From contig NZ_SMFK01000006.1 of NCBI RefSeq assembly GCF_004349355.1, positions 1 through 64,000 of the forward strand: DNA of 64,000 nucleotides, written 5' to 3'. Positions 5,973-14,534 of this stretch are shown piece after piece. The notes beneath the pieces were generated by a model. The model did no database searches. It worked only from the letters and a program-made list of their open reading frames with translations, and was not told where the DNA came from. How positions within the stretch are numbered: position 1 is the first letter of the stretch; each line of letters starts with the position of its first letter. The DNA is from Flavobacterium cellulosilyticum. GTDB taxonomy: Bacteria; Bacteroidota; Bacteroidia; Flavobacteriales; Flavobacteriaceae. The position numbers and the translations under genes are program-made.

Positions 5973-8579
5973 TTATTTTCTAACTAACATTCTTTTTATT
6001 TCATTGAGCTTCATCAAAGCTTCTACTGGTGTAATGGTATTGATATCAATATTTAATATTTCTTCCTTAATTTCTTCTAATAAAGGATCATCTAGATTAA
6101 AGAAACTCATTTGCATTTCATCTTTTGAAGACTTCACTCCGCTTAAAACCTCACTAGAATGGTCTTTTTCTAATTTCTTCAATAATTTTTGCGCTTTCAA
6201 AATTACAATTTGCGGCATTCCTGCCATTTTCGCAACATGTATACCAAAACTATGTGCACTTCCACCCTTTACTAGTTTCCGAATGAATAGGACCGTGTCT
6301 TTTAATTCCTTGACTGCAACATTATAGTTTTGAATCCTCGGCAATGATTCGCTCATTTCATTCAATTCGTGATAATGCGTTGCAAATAATGTTTTAGGCT
6401 TAGATGGATGTTCGTGTAAAAACTCAGCTATGGCCCAAGCTATTGAAATCCCATCGTACGTACTTGTTCCCCGACCAATTTCATCTAAGAGCACTAAACT
6501 ACTATCAGAGATATTGTTAAGGATAGAGGCTGTTTCGTTCATTTCGACCATAAAAGTAGATTCCCCCATCGAAATATTGTCACTCGCACCAACTCTAGTA
6601 AATATTTTGTCGATAATTCCCATTCTTACATTGTCTGCAGGCACAAAACTTCCCATTTGAGCCAATAATACTATTAAAGCCGTTTGTCGCAAAATAGCCG
6701 ACTTTCCAGACATATTGGGCCCCGTAATCATAATCAACTGTTGTGTTTCCCTATCTAAGAAAACATCATTTGCAATATAAGGAGTTCCAACAGCCAATTG
6801 CTTTTCTATAACAGGATGTCTTCCGTTTTTAATATCCAACTCGAAAGATTCATCTAATTCTGGACAGCTATATTTATTTTCTATTGCTAATTGGGTAAAC
6901 GAACACAAACAATCCAATTGCGCTACCAAATTAGCATTCATTTGAACCGGCTTAATGTATGTTGCAATCCAACTCACCAATTGCTCAAATAATTCCGATT
7001 CAATCTTATGAATTTTTTCTTCGGCACCAAGAATTTTTGTTTCGTATTCTTTTAATTCTTCGGTGATATATCGCTCCGCATTGACTAATGTTTGTTTTCG
7101 GATCCATTCTGGCGGAACCTTGTCTTTATGCGTATTTCTAACTTCAATATAATAGCCAAAGACATTATTAAACGAGATTTTAAGAGACGTAATCCCTGTT
7201 CTTTCGGATTCTCTTTTTTCAATTCCATCCAAGAATTCTTTTCCTGAAGTTGAAATCGCTCGTAAGTCATCTAACTCTGCATTAATCCCTTTAGCAATCG
7301 CATTTCCTTTGGCTACAGCCACAGGAGCATCTTGATTTAAGGTAGTTTTTATTTTTTCTCGCAATAAATCACAACTATGCAAACTATCACCGATACTTTT
7401 TACAGCATCTTGAGGACTTTCTAAAGACAAGGTTTTTATTGGAATTATTGCATCAAGAGATTCTTTTAAATAGACTATTTCTCTTGGCGACACTTTCCCA
7501 GCAGCAATTTTAGAAATCAAGCGTTCTAAATCTGAAATCTGCTTTATTTGATGTTGTATTTTGTGCAATACCTCTTTATTATCTTTTAAATAAGAAACTA
7601 CTTGATGACGATTTCTAATTTTATGGATATTCTTTAATGGCAGTGCTAACCAACGTTTCAACAATCGTCCACCCATTGGCGAAAGCGTTTTATCAATCAC
7701 ATCCAAAAGCGTAACTGCATTGGGATTGTAGCTGTGATACAATTCTAAATTCCTAATGGTAAAACGATCCATCCAAACGTATTCATCTTCTGCAATTCGC
7801 TGAATTGCAGTGATATGTTGAACGCGATTGTGCTGGGTTTCTGACAAATAATATAAAATTGCACCAGAAGCAATTATCCCTTCATTTAATTCCTCTATTC
7901 CAAAACCTTTTAATGAAACAGTTTGAAAATGTTTCGTTAATAAATCGAAGGCATAATCTTCTTTGTATATCCAATCTTCGAGATAAAAACTATGAAAATC
8001 ATCTCCAAAGATTTCTTTGAATTCACTTTTCTTATTTTTAGGAATAAGAACTTCGCTTGGGCTAAAATTTTGCAAAAGCTTATCTACATATTCTGCATTT
8101 CCTTGAGATGTAAGAAATTCACCCGTAGACACATCAAGAAAAGAAATTCCAATCGATTTATTAGCAAAATAAATAGCCGCCAAAAAATTATTTGTTTTGG
8201 ATTGCAAAACCTCATCATTCATCGAAACTCCAGGCGTAACAAGTTCTGTCACTCCGCGTTTCACAATGGTTTTAGTCATTTTAGGATCTTCAAGCTGATC
8301 ACAAATCGCAACACGAAGTCCTGCTTTAACTAATTTTGGTAAATACGTATTTATTGAATGATGAGGAAAACCTGCTAAGGCTGTTTCTGTTTCGGAACCT
8401 GCTCCTCTTTTAGTTAAAGTTATTCCAAGAATTTTTGAAGCGCATACTGCATCTTCTCCAAATGTTTCATAAAAATCTCCCACTCTAAACAATAAACAAG
8501 CATCAGGATATTTCCTTTTGATTTCATTATATTGTTTCATTAACGGTGTTTCCTTGACCAATTTCTCTTTAGATGACAA
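5973..8579 (-). CDS. mutS: DNA mismatch repair ATPase MutS
   Basis: 868 residues, full length. MutS dimers bind mismatches and small loops and recruit MutL. Domain I carries the mismatch-wedge motif 'GDFYETFGEDA' (Phe36, Glu38). A connector, lever/clamp helices and the C-terminal ATPase follow: Walker A 'GPNMSGKSAILRQ' (about 618-630), 'STFMVEM', Walker B 'LVLLDEIGRGTSTYDG' and 'LFATHYHEL'. The C terminus has the helix-turn-helix dimerisation segment. It stands alone on the minus strand downstream of a 150-bp divergent gap shared with the DUF1573 gene, and about 150 bp before the tRNA unit. Nothing unusual in length or motifs. Confidence 0.98.
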   Translation of the reverse strand: MSSKEKLVKETPLMKQYNEIKRKYPDACLLFRVGDFYETFGEDAVCASKILGITLTKRGAGSETETALAGFPHHSINTYLPKLVKAGLRVAICDQLEDPKMTKTIVKRGVTELVTPGVSMNDEVLQSKTNNFLAAIYFANKSIGISFLDVSTGEFLTSQGNAEYVDKLLQNFSPSEVLIPKNKKSEFKEIFGDDFHSFYLEDWIYKEDYAFDLLTKHFQTVSLKGFGIEELNEGIIASGAILYYLSETQHNRVQHITAIQRIAEDEYVWMDRFTIRNLELYHSYNPNAVTLLDVIDKTLSPMGGRLLKRWLALPLKNIHKIRNRHQVVSYLKDNKEVLHKIQHQIKQISDLERLISKIAAGKVSPREIVYLKESLDAIIPIKTLSLESPQDAVKSIGDSLHSCDLLREKIKTTLNQDAPVAVAKGNAIAKGINAELDDLRAISTSGKEFLDGIEKRESERTGITSLKISFNNVFGYYIEVRNTHKDKVPPEWIRKQTLVNAERYITEELKEYETKILGAEEKIHKIESELFEQLVSWIATYIKPVQMNANLVAQLDCLCSFTQLAIENKYSCPELDESFELDIKNGRHPVIEKQLAVGTPYIANDVFLDRETQQLIMITGPNMSGKSAILRQTALIVLLAQMGSFVPADNVRMGIIDKIFTRVGASDNISMGESTFMVEMNETASILNNISDSSLVLLDEIGRGTSTYDGISIAWAIAEFLHEHPSKPKTLFATHYHELNEMSESLPRIQNYNVAVKELKDTVLFIRKLVKGGSAHSFGIHVAKMAGMPQIVILKAQKLLKKLEKDHSSEVLSGVKSSKDEMQMSFFNLDDPLLEEIKEEILNIDINTITPVEALMKLNEIKRMLVRK

Positions 8580-8698
8580 AATTTTTGTTTTAAATTTAAT
8601 AGAAAGCGAATTTATAAATTTTAAAGCGAATAATGAATAGACAATAAAATTTAAAATATTTTTAAGATAAATTTAGGAGGAGGTTTCAATTTTTTCTA

Positions 8699-8706
8699 TA
8701 AATTTG
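8699..8706 (+). promoter_or_regulatory. -7 promoter box (TAAATTTG) for the DUF1573 gene
   Basis: Fits TAnnTTTG and lies 26 bp before the ATG at 8733. The -33 position is not convincing. Confidence 0.5.
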
Positions 8707-8732
8707 TCTTTCAATTATAAATTATATTGACG

Positions 8733-9194
8733 ATGAAAAAAATTATTACACTTTCGATAGCACTATTGGCATTTAGTTTTTCTAATGCACAAGAAACTAC
8801 TAAAATTACAAAATCTAGTAAAAAAACAGGAGCTAAAATTACAGCAGCTATTCCAAAAGTACAAGGAGCTGGAATGGTTTTTGAATCTGAAACTATCGAC
8901 TATGGAACAATTGCCCACAATGCAGATGGAAAACGCGAATTTGTTTTTACTAATAACGGAAACAAGCCATTAATCATTACAAATACTCAAGGATCTTGTG
9001 GCTGTACAGTACCAACTTCTCCAAAAGAACCAATCTTGCCAGGTGCAAAAGCTGTTATTGGTGTTAAATATGCAACTGACAGAGTTGGTGCTTTCACAAA
9101 AACGGTAACCGTTACTTCAAATGCAGAAGGAATGCCAACCAAAGTTTTAACAATAAAAGGAACTGTTTTAGGAGATGATGCTCCAAAAAGCTAA
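8733..9194 (+). CDS. Secreted DUF1573 (Ig-like fold) protein
   Basis: 153 residues from the ATG at 8733; a TTG two codons earlier (8727) is less likely because the signal peptide starts cleanly with MKKIITL. A signal peptide (about 1-20, 'FSFSNAQ') precedes a Lys/Thr-rich linker and one DUF1573 domain with the family marker 'QGSCGCTVP', the 'YGTIAHNADGKREFVFTN' N-terminal strands and 'VTSNAEGMPTKVLTIKG' at the end. Such small periplasmic or surface proteins are very common in Bacteroidota; their biochemical role is not established. A strong terminator follows at 9214-9247. Confidence 0.88.
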   Translation: MKKIITLSIALLAFSFSNAQETTKITKSSKKTGAKITAAIPKVQGAGMVFESETIDYGTIAHNADGKREFVFTNNGNKPLIITNTQGSCGCTVPTSPKEPILPGAKAVIGVKYATDRVGAFTKTVTVTSNAEGMPTKVLTIKGTVLGDDAPKS

Positions 9195-9213
9195 ATTCAA
9201 AAACTGATATTTT

Positions 9214-9247
9214 AAAAAAAAGCTTCCTTTTTATGGAAGCTTTTTTT
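9214..9247 (+). terminator. Terminator after the DUF1573 gene
   Basis: AAAAAAAGCTTCC / GGAAGCTTTTTTT, long A-T extended stem with a TTTTTAT loop. An in-frame ATG at 9233 lies in this hairpin and is not a credible start for the next gene. Confidence 0.9.
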
Positions 9248-9271
9248 ATGTTTACTAACAATCTATCCCGT

Positions 9272-9808
9272 ATGCGAAAATTAGAAAATAACGAACTCGG
9301 TCGAAAATCAGTTGACGATTTTAAACAATCCAAAAAAACACCTATCATTTTAATATTAGATGATATACGCAGTTTGCATAACATTGGATCTGTATTTAGA
9401 ACTGCCGATGCTTTTTTGATCGAAAAAATTTATTTGTGTGGTATTACTGCTACTCCACCCAATAAAGAAATTCACAAAACAGCTCTTGGAGCAACAGAAA
9501 CTGTCGATTGGGAACACCATGAAAATGTCCTGGAAACGATTCAAAAATTAAAATCCGAAAAAATTACTGTACTAGCCATAGAACAAGTTGAAAGCGCGTT
9601 TTTTCTTCAAGATTTTGAAGTTGAAACGAATAAAAAATACGCCTTGATTTTTGGAAATGAAGTATACGGTGTTTCACAAGAAGCTGTAGCATTGTGTGAT
9701 GGTTGCATCGAAATCCCACAATTGGGCACCAAACATTCTTTGAACATTTCTGTAAGTGCTGGAATTGTGGTTTGGGATTTATTTAAAAAATTGAATTGGA
9801 ATTTGTAG
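9272..9808 (+). CDS. TrmH/SpoU-family RNA 2'-O-methyltransferase
   Basis: 178 residues with the chosen start ATG 9272 ('MRKLENNELGRKS'); upstream in-frame ATGs at 9233 and 9248 overlap or abut the preceding terminator. SPOUT methyltransferase with the three knot motifs: 'LDDIRSLHNIGSVFRTAD' (motif 1, catalytic Arg), 'ALIFGNEVYGVSQEAV' (motif 2) and 'IPQLGTKHSLNISVSAG' (motif 3). It uses SAM to methylate ribose 2'-OH in tRNA or rRNA; the exact nucleotide cannot be inferred. It lacks the extra N-terminal RNA-binding domain of RlmB-type enzymes. Confidence 0.9.
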   Translation: MRKLENNELGRKSVDDFKQSKKTPIILILDDIRSLHNIGSVFRTADAFLIEKIYLCGITATPPNKEIHKTALGATETVDWEHHENVLETIQKLKSEKITVLAIEQVESAFFLQDFEVETNKKYALIFGNEVYGVSQEAVALCDGCIEIPQLGTKHSLNISVSAGIVVWDLFKKLNWNL

Positions 9809-9865
9809 CTTTGGAAAAGTTAATTTAGCAACATTTACTTTTTAACTTGTCTTATATTTTTTGAA

Positions 9866-12800
9866 ATGAAAAAGCTACTCCTAATTGTTTTACTTCTATC
9901 TAATTTTCTTGGACATGCTCAACAATACACCTTAATACCAGATGTGAATTTTGAAAAAGCTTTGATTTCCATAGGGATTGATAGTGGTATTCCTGACGGG
10001 AAGGTACTTACTGCTAATGTGAGTGGAGTGACTGATTTGAACCTTGCTGTTAAAAACATAACAGATTTAACAGGGATTCAAGATTTTTCTTCATTAACCT
10101 TTTTATCTTGTGAAGGCAATAAATTAACCAGTCTAGATGTTTCAAAAAATTTGGCTCTAAGCACTTTGTATTGCTATTCTAATCAAATTACAAAATTGGA
10201 TATCTCCACAAATACAGCTTTAACTGGTTTAGGCTGCTCTACTAATCAAATATCCAGTTTAGACCTCTCTAAAAACATTCATTTAGTCTCACTGATGTGT
10301 TTTAATAACAAATTAGTAACATTGAACTTAAAAAATGGAAATAATACAAATTTCGCTAGAGCTCTTTTTGATCTAAAATTAAACCCTGCTCTAACCTGCA
10401 TACAAGTAGACAACAAGTTATATTCCGATACTAATTGGTCTTCTTCTAAAGACGCCACAGCTAGTTATTCAGAAATTTGCAATGCTAAAGTTACGGCCAT
10501 AGCTCCGCCTGTAATTACGGCAACAGGAAATCAAATCTACTGCTCTGGAACAACTCAAAAAATAGTTGAAACCATTTCAATTACAAATGATCCAGCCGAA
10601 CCGGATACTGATGCAGTTAATATTCAAATTTCTTCGGGTTATGTATATGGACAAGATCAATTAAGCTTAACAGGTATCCACCCCTCTATTGCATCTAGCT
10701 GGGTTTCGTCTGAGGGAAAGTTAAAATTATACAGTATAACTGGAAATAAAATTCCTTATTCTGATTTTGTAGCTGCAATTAAAGATGTTCAATTCGATAA
10801 CAACAACACTTCTCCATCGGGAAACAGAACTTTTTCAATAAGTTTAGGTACAGGTCAGCTTAGTTACTTACCAAGCAATGGCCATTATTACGAATATGTG
10901 GCTGCATTAGGAATAAATTGGACTGCCGCAAGAGATGCCGCTGCCCTGTTAAACTATTATGGTATACAAGGTTATTTAGCCACATTAACAACTGCCGACG
11001 AAGCACAATTAGCAGGAGCTCAAGCACCCGGAACAGGCTGGATTGGAGGCAGTGATGCTGCTACTGAAGGTACGTGGAAATGGGTTACGGGGCCAGAGGC
11101 TGGAACTACTTTCTGGATTGGAAAAAATAATGGTACCGTAACAGCTCCTTTTTTTTATGCCAATTGGAATGCGCCAAATGAACCTAACGACTCCAAAAAC
11201 AATGAAGATTACGCTCATGTAACATCACCAGCAGTTGGACATCCAGGAACTTGGAATGATCTTCCAGAAGCAGGAGACCCTATTACCTCTTACAATTACT
11301 ATCCTAAAGGATACATTGTAGAATATGGAGGAATGCCTAGAGATCCTGTATTAAATCTATCAGCAAGTACCACAATTACAATTCCAAGAATTGAAACCAC
11401 AACTTCAAAATCACTTTGTAATTCTGGAAGTGTGAATCTGCTAGCAACAGCATCAAATGGCAGTGTTTATTGGTACACTAGCAAAACTGGAGGCTCATCA
11501 ATTTTTACCGGAAACACTTTTACTACACCAACATTATACACCACTACTTCGTATTTTGTTGATGCAACAAATGGAAATTGTTCAAACACTCCAAGAACTG
11601 AAGTTATTGCGACAATTAATTCCATTCCAAATATTAGTTCAACTTCTCCAGCTTTTCGATGTGACGCTGGAACCTTAACATTAGGAGCTGTTGCTTCATC
11701 TGGAATTATAAATTGGTATGACGTCCCAACTGGTGGAACTTCATTAGCTACCGGAACAACATTTTTAACTCCTAGTATTTCAACTTCAAAAACATATTAT
11801 GTTGATGCTACTTCAAATGGTTGCACTAGTACAAGTCGAACTGCTATAATGGCAACTGTAAATAATTCGCCTATAATCACTTTTACATCGCCAGCTTCCA
11901 TATGCGGATCAGGAACTCTAACTCTTGAAGCTGTTGCTTCTGCTGGAAACATAAGATGGTATGATTTACCCAGTGGAGGAACTTTATTATATTCTGGGAA
12001 TTCTTTTACTACACCAACGATTAACGCATCAACTACCTATTATGCAGAAGCTTTTACTTCTGATTGCACAAGTATACCACGAACTCCAGTTGTAGCAACA
12101 GTTAATACTATACCAATAATTACATCAACTACTCCATCATCAGTTTGTGATTCTGGAACCGTTACATTATCCGCAGTTGCTTCGGCTGGAAGTATACGCT
12201 GGTATGATGCTATTGGAAATGTAGTGGCAACAGGAAATTCTTTTACAACTCCATTTATTACAACTACAACTTCTTATTATGTTGAAGCTTTCACTGCTAC
12301 TTGTGTAAGTCCTACACGAACCGCTGTTATTGCTACAGTAAATAGCACCCCAACAATCACCTCAACATCACCAGCATCAGTTTGCGATTCAGGAACTATA
12401 TCACTAGGTGCAACCGCCTCAGGTGGAACTATCAATTGGTATAATGCTACTGGAAATGTTATAGCCATTGGAAACAGCTTTACAACCCCAATTCTTACTA
12501 CAACTACAAATTATTATGTTGATGCAGAGGTATCAGGTTGTAAAAGTCCAAAAAGCCTAATTACAGCAACTGTGTATCCTGTTGACACCAAAACAGAGGA
12601 GTTAATTTTGTGCCAAGGTGAAACAATGAAATTAGATGCAGGGGTTTCTGGAATGAAATATGTTTGGTCGCCAGGTGGTGAAACAACACAAACCATAGCA
12701 GTTTCTACTATAGGAGACTATAGCGTAACCATAAGCTCGCCAACAGTTATTGCCTGCTATTCGAAAAAAAATATTAGTGTCATAGAACATCCAGCACCTA

Positions 12801-13255
12801 TTATCAATCCCATTGAAGTAAATGAAAACACCATTACCATTACTCTCGAAAAAACAGAAAGCTACTATGAGTATTCGATAAACGGCCTAGATTTTCAAGC
12901 TTCAAATACATTCTCTTATATTCCAAGTGGTCAATACACAGCGTTCGTAAGAGATAATAATGGATGCAATTTAGTTTCACAAAATTTCACCATATTCACA
13001 ATTGCAAAATATTTCACACCAAATAATGATGGACAAAATGATGTATGGGAAATTAAAGAAATGAAAAATTATCCCCATTCAAGACTGGAGATTTATGATA
13101 GATATGGCAAACTATTAAAGCAACTTAACTCCTCAAGTTTAGGATGGAATGGCACCTTTAATGGTCTTAACTTACCTGCAGATGATTATTGGTACCGCTT
13201 AAAATTAGATAATTCAAAACCTGAAATAAGAGGTCACTTTACTTTAAAAAGATAA
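9866..13255 (+). CDS. T9SS type B secreted surface protein: LRR + C-type lectin + Ig-like repeats
   Basis: 1129 residues. In order: signal peptide (about 1-19); short leucine-rich repeats (about 55-180, 'LTSLDVSKNLALSTLYC' type); a cadherin/Calx-like strand region; a C-type lectin-like domain (about 340-490) with 'WNAPNEPNDSKNNEDYAH' and 'GTWNDLP', which retains the EPN and WND calcium/sugar motifs of mannose-type lectins; five or six Ig-like repeats of about 80 residues (490-900, each with 'I-W-Y-D ... TTP ... YYV-A'); a PKD-like segment; and a C-terminal gliding-motility-associated type B sorting domain ('YFTPNNDGQNDVWEI' ... 'GHFTLKR'). It is therefore expected to be exported by T9SS and held on the surface with a PorP/SprF partner. 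Likely a sugar-binding adhesin; the ligand is not known. Confidence 0.9.
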   Translation: MKKLLLIVLLLSNFLGHAQQYTLIPDVNFEKALISIGIDSGIPDGKVLTANVSGVTDLNLAVKNITDLTGIQDFSSLTFLSCEGNKLTSLDVSKNLALSTLYCYSNQITKLDISTNTALTGLGCSTNQISSLDLSKNIHLVSLMCFNNKLVTLNLKNGNNTNFARALFDLKLNPALTCIQVDNKLYSDTNWSSSKDATASYSEICNAKVTAIAPPVITATGNQIYCSGTTQKIVETISITNDPAEPDTDAVNIQISSGYVYGQDQLSLTGIHPSIASSWVSSEGKLKLYSITGNKIPYSDFVAAIKDVQFDNNNTSPSGNRTFSISLGTGQLSYLPSNGHYYEYVAALGINWTAARDAAALLNYYGIQGYLATLTTADEAQLAGAQAPGTGWIGGSDAATEGTWKWVTGPEAGTTFWIGKNNGTVTAPFFYANWNAPNEPNDSKNNEDYAHVTSPAVGHPGTWNDLPEAGDPITSYNYYPKGYIVEYGGMPRDPVLNLSASTTITIPRIETTTSKSLCNSGSVNLLATASNGSVYWYTSKTGGSSIFTGNTFTTPTLYTTTSYFVDATNGNCSNTPRTEVIATINSIPNISSTSPAFRCDAGTLTLGAVASSGIINWYDVPTGGTSLATGTTFLTPSISTSKTYYVDATSNGCTSTSRTAIMATVNNSPIITFTSPASICGSGTLTLEAVASAGNIRWYDLPSGGTLLYSGNSFTTPTINASTTYYAEAFTSDCTSIPRTPVVATVNTIPIITSTTPSSVCDSGTVTLSAVASAGSIRWYDAIGNVVATGNSFTTPFITTTTSYYVEAFTATCVSPTRTAVIATVNSTPTITSTSPASVCDSGTISLGATASGGTINWYNATGNVIAIGNSFTTPILTTTTNYYVDAEVSGCKSPKSLITATVYPVDTKTEELILCQGETMKLDAGVSGMKYVWSPGGETTQTIAVSTIGDYSVTISSPTVIACYSKKNISVIEHPAPIINPIEVNENTITITLEKTESYYEYSINGLDFQASNTFSYIPSGQYTAFVRDNNGCNLVSQNFTIFTIAKYFTPNNDGQNDVWEIKEMKNYPHSRLEIYDRYGKLLKQLNSSSLGWNGTFNGLNLPADDYWYRLKLDNSKPEIRGHFTLKR

Positions 13256-13266
13256 GTACTATTTAT

Positions 13267-14403
13267 TTATTGACTAATTTTATTTTGAATTTGGTCCAAA
13301 ATATAAAGATAATCTTCTTGATTTTTTACAAAATCTCTTTCGGAAACATCGATAATTAAAACATTCAAATCTTTTTGTGATTTTATATAATCGAGATATC
13401 CATTATTGATTTTATCTAAATACTCAGCAGAAATATTTTGTTCGTAATCCCTACCCCTTTTCTTTATATTGTGTAGCAAACGCTCCGTGTTTTGATATAA
13501 ATATATATACAAATCTGGTTTTGGCATTTCTCGATACACAATATCGAACAAGGTTCTGTACAATCTGTATTCATCATCTGCCAGTGTTATTTTGGCAAAA
13601 ATTAAGGATTTAAAAATATGATAATCGGCAACTAAGAAGTCCTTAAACAAATCAAATTGTGCTAAATCATCTGACAACTGTTTGTATCTATCTGCCAAGA
13701 AAGACATTTCAAGAGGAAAAGCATATCGGTTTTGATCTTCGTAAAATTTGGGTAAAAAAGGATTGTCAGCAAAACGTTCTAAGACTGTTTTTGCGTTAAA
13801 ATCTTGGGCAATTTGTGTTGTTAATGTTGTTTTTCCTGCTCCAATATTCCCTTCAAAAGCAATATAATTAAATTGCTCTAATGGAATTTTATCTAATGGA
13901 TTTTCTAGTTTTTTTACCAGCATACAATCACTTTTATCAGGAGATAGTAATAGTAATTCTGGCAGTTTTTTAAGGAAAACGGGGTGTTTCCAATCTAAAT
14001 TCAAATCCAACATTGGCACTAAAACAAACTTTCTATTTTGCATTAACGGATGCGGAACTTGAAGGTCCTCTGAATCAATAATTTCATCATCAAATGTAAT
14101 CAAATCAACATCTATAAGTCGTGACTGATACCCCAAATTTTCTCCTCGAACACGACCAAGCTTCTGTTCTATTTTTAATATTTTGGATAAAACAGCGTGT
14201 GATGAACTATAGGTATGCAAAACCAAAGCGCAATTGTAAAATGAGTCACTTTCAAAACCCCATGATGCTGATTCGTACAAGTTCGAAACTTTAATAATAG
14301 TTCCGATTTCTTGATGCACCAATTGCAAACAATTTTCAATGTTTTGAAGGCGGTTGCCTTGATTAGTTCCGAGAGATAAAACGACCTGATGCTGTGATTT
14401 CAT
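13267..14403 (-). CDS. folK: Fusion: HPPK (FolK) + deoxynucleoside kinase
   Basis: 378 residues from ATG 14403; an in-frame GTG lies 3 codons upstream. The N-terminal part (about 1-155) is 6-hydroxymethyl-7,8-dihydropterin pyrophosphokinase: 'LSLGTNQGNRLQNIENCL', 'GFESDSFYNCAL' and 'QSRLIDVDLITFDDE' with the Asp pair that binds Mg. It makes the pterin diphosphate for folate. The C-terminal part (about 175-378) is a deoxynucleoside kinase: P-loop 'FEGNIGAGKTTL' (near 185), 'ERFADNPFLPKFY', 'LADRYKQL' and 'YRTLFDIVYREMPKPDLYIYL'. It phosphorylates salvaged deoxynucleosides. The fusion is a recurring architecture in Flavobacteriaceae, so a frameshift or annotation artefact is unlikely. It is divergent from sppA. 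Confidence 0.93.
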   Translation of the reverse strand: MKSQHQVVLSLGTNQGNRLQNIENCLQLVHQEIGTIIKVSNLYESASWGFESDSFYNCALVLHTYSSSHAVLSKILKIEQKLGRVRGENLGYQSRLIDVDLITFDDEIIDSEDLQVPHPLMQNRKFVLVPMLDLNLDWKHPVFLKKLPELLLLSPDKSDCMLVKKLENPLDKIPLEQFNYIAFEGNIGAGKTTLTTQIAQDFNAKTVLERFADNPFLPKFYEDQNRYAFPLEMSFLADRYKQLSDDLAQFDLFKDFLVADYHIFKSLIFAKITLADDEYRLYRTLFDIVYREMPKPDLYIYLYQNTERLLHNIKKRGRDYEQNISAEYLDKINNGYLDYIKSQKDLNVLIIDVSERDFVKNQEDYLYILDQIQNKISQ

Positions 14404-14442
14404 ATTAACCACAAATTAACTAAAACAAATTTAGAATAGAAC

Positions 14443-14450
14443 TATATTTG
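14443..14450 (+). promoter_or_regulatory. -7 promoter box (TATATTTG) for sppA
   Basis: Perfect TAnnTTTG in the divergent gap, 85 bp before the sppA ATG. No TTG at the -33 position. Confidence 0.45.
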
Positions 14451-14534
14451 CTGTCGTGTTAATAAATATTTTTACGTTTTGAAATATTAAAATGTAACAT
14501 ATAAACACTTATCATTACTTATAAAAAAAACATT

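Noticed and set aside
9233-9271. Longer start for the TrmH-type methyltransferase
   Set aside because: The ATG at 9233 lies inside the terminator hairpin of the preceding gene and the ATG at 9248 directly behind it.
11400-12560. Regularly spaced repeats as a possible CRISPR array
   Set aside because: They are about 240-bp in-frame coding repeats of Ig-like domains, diverged in sequence, not short identical repeats with unique spacers.
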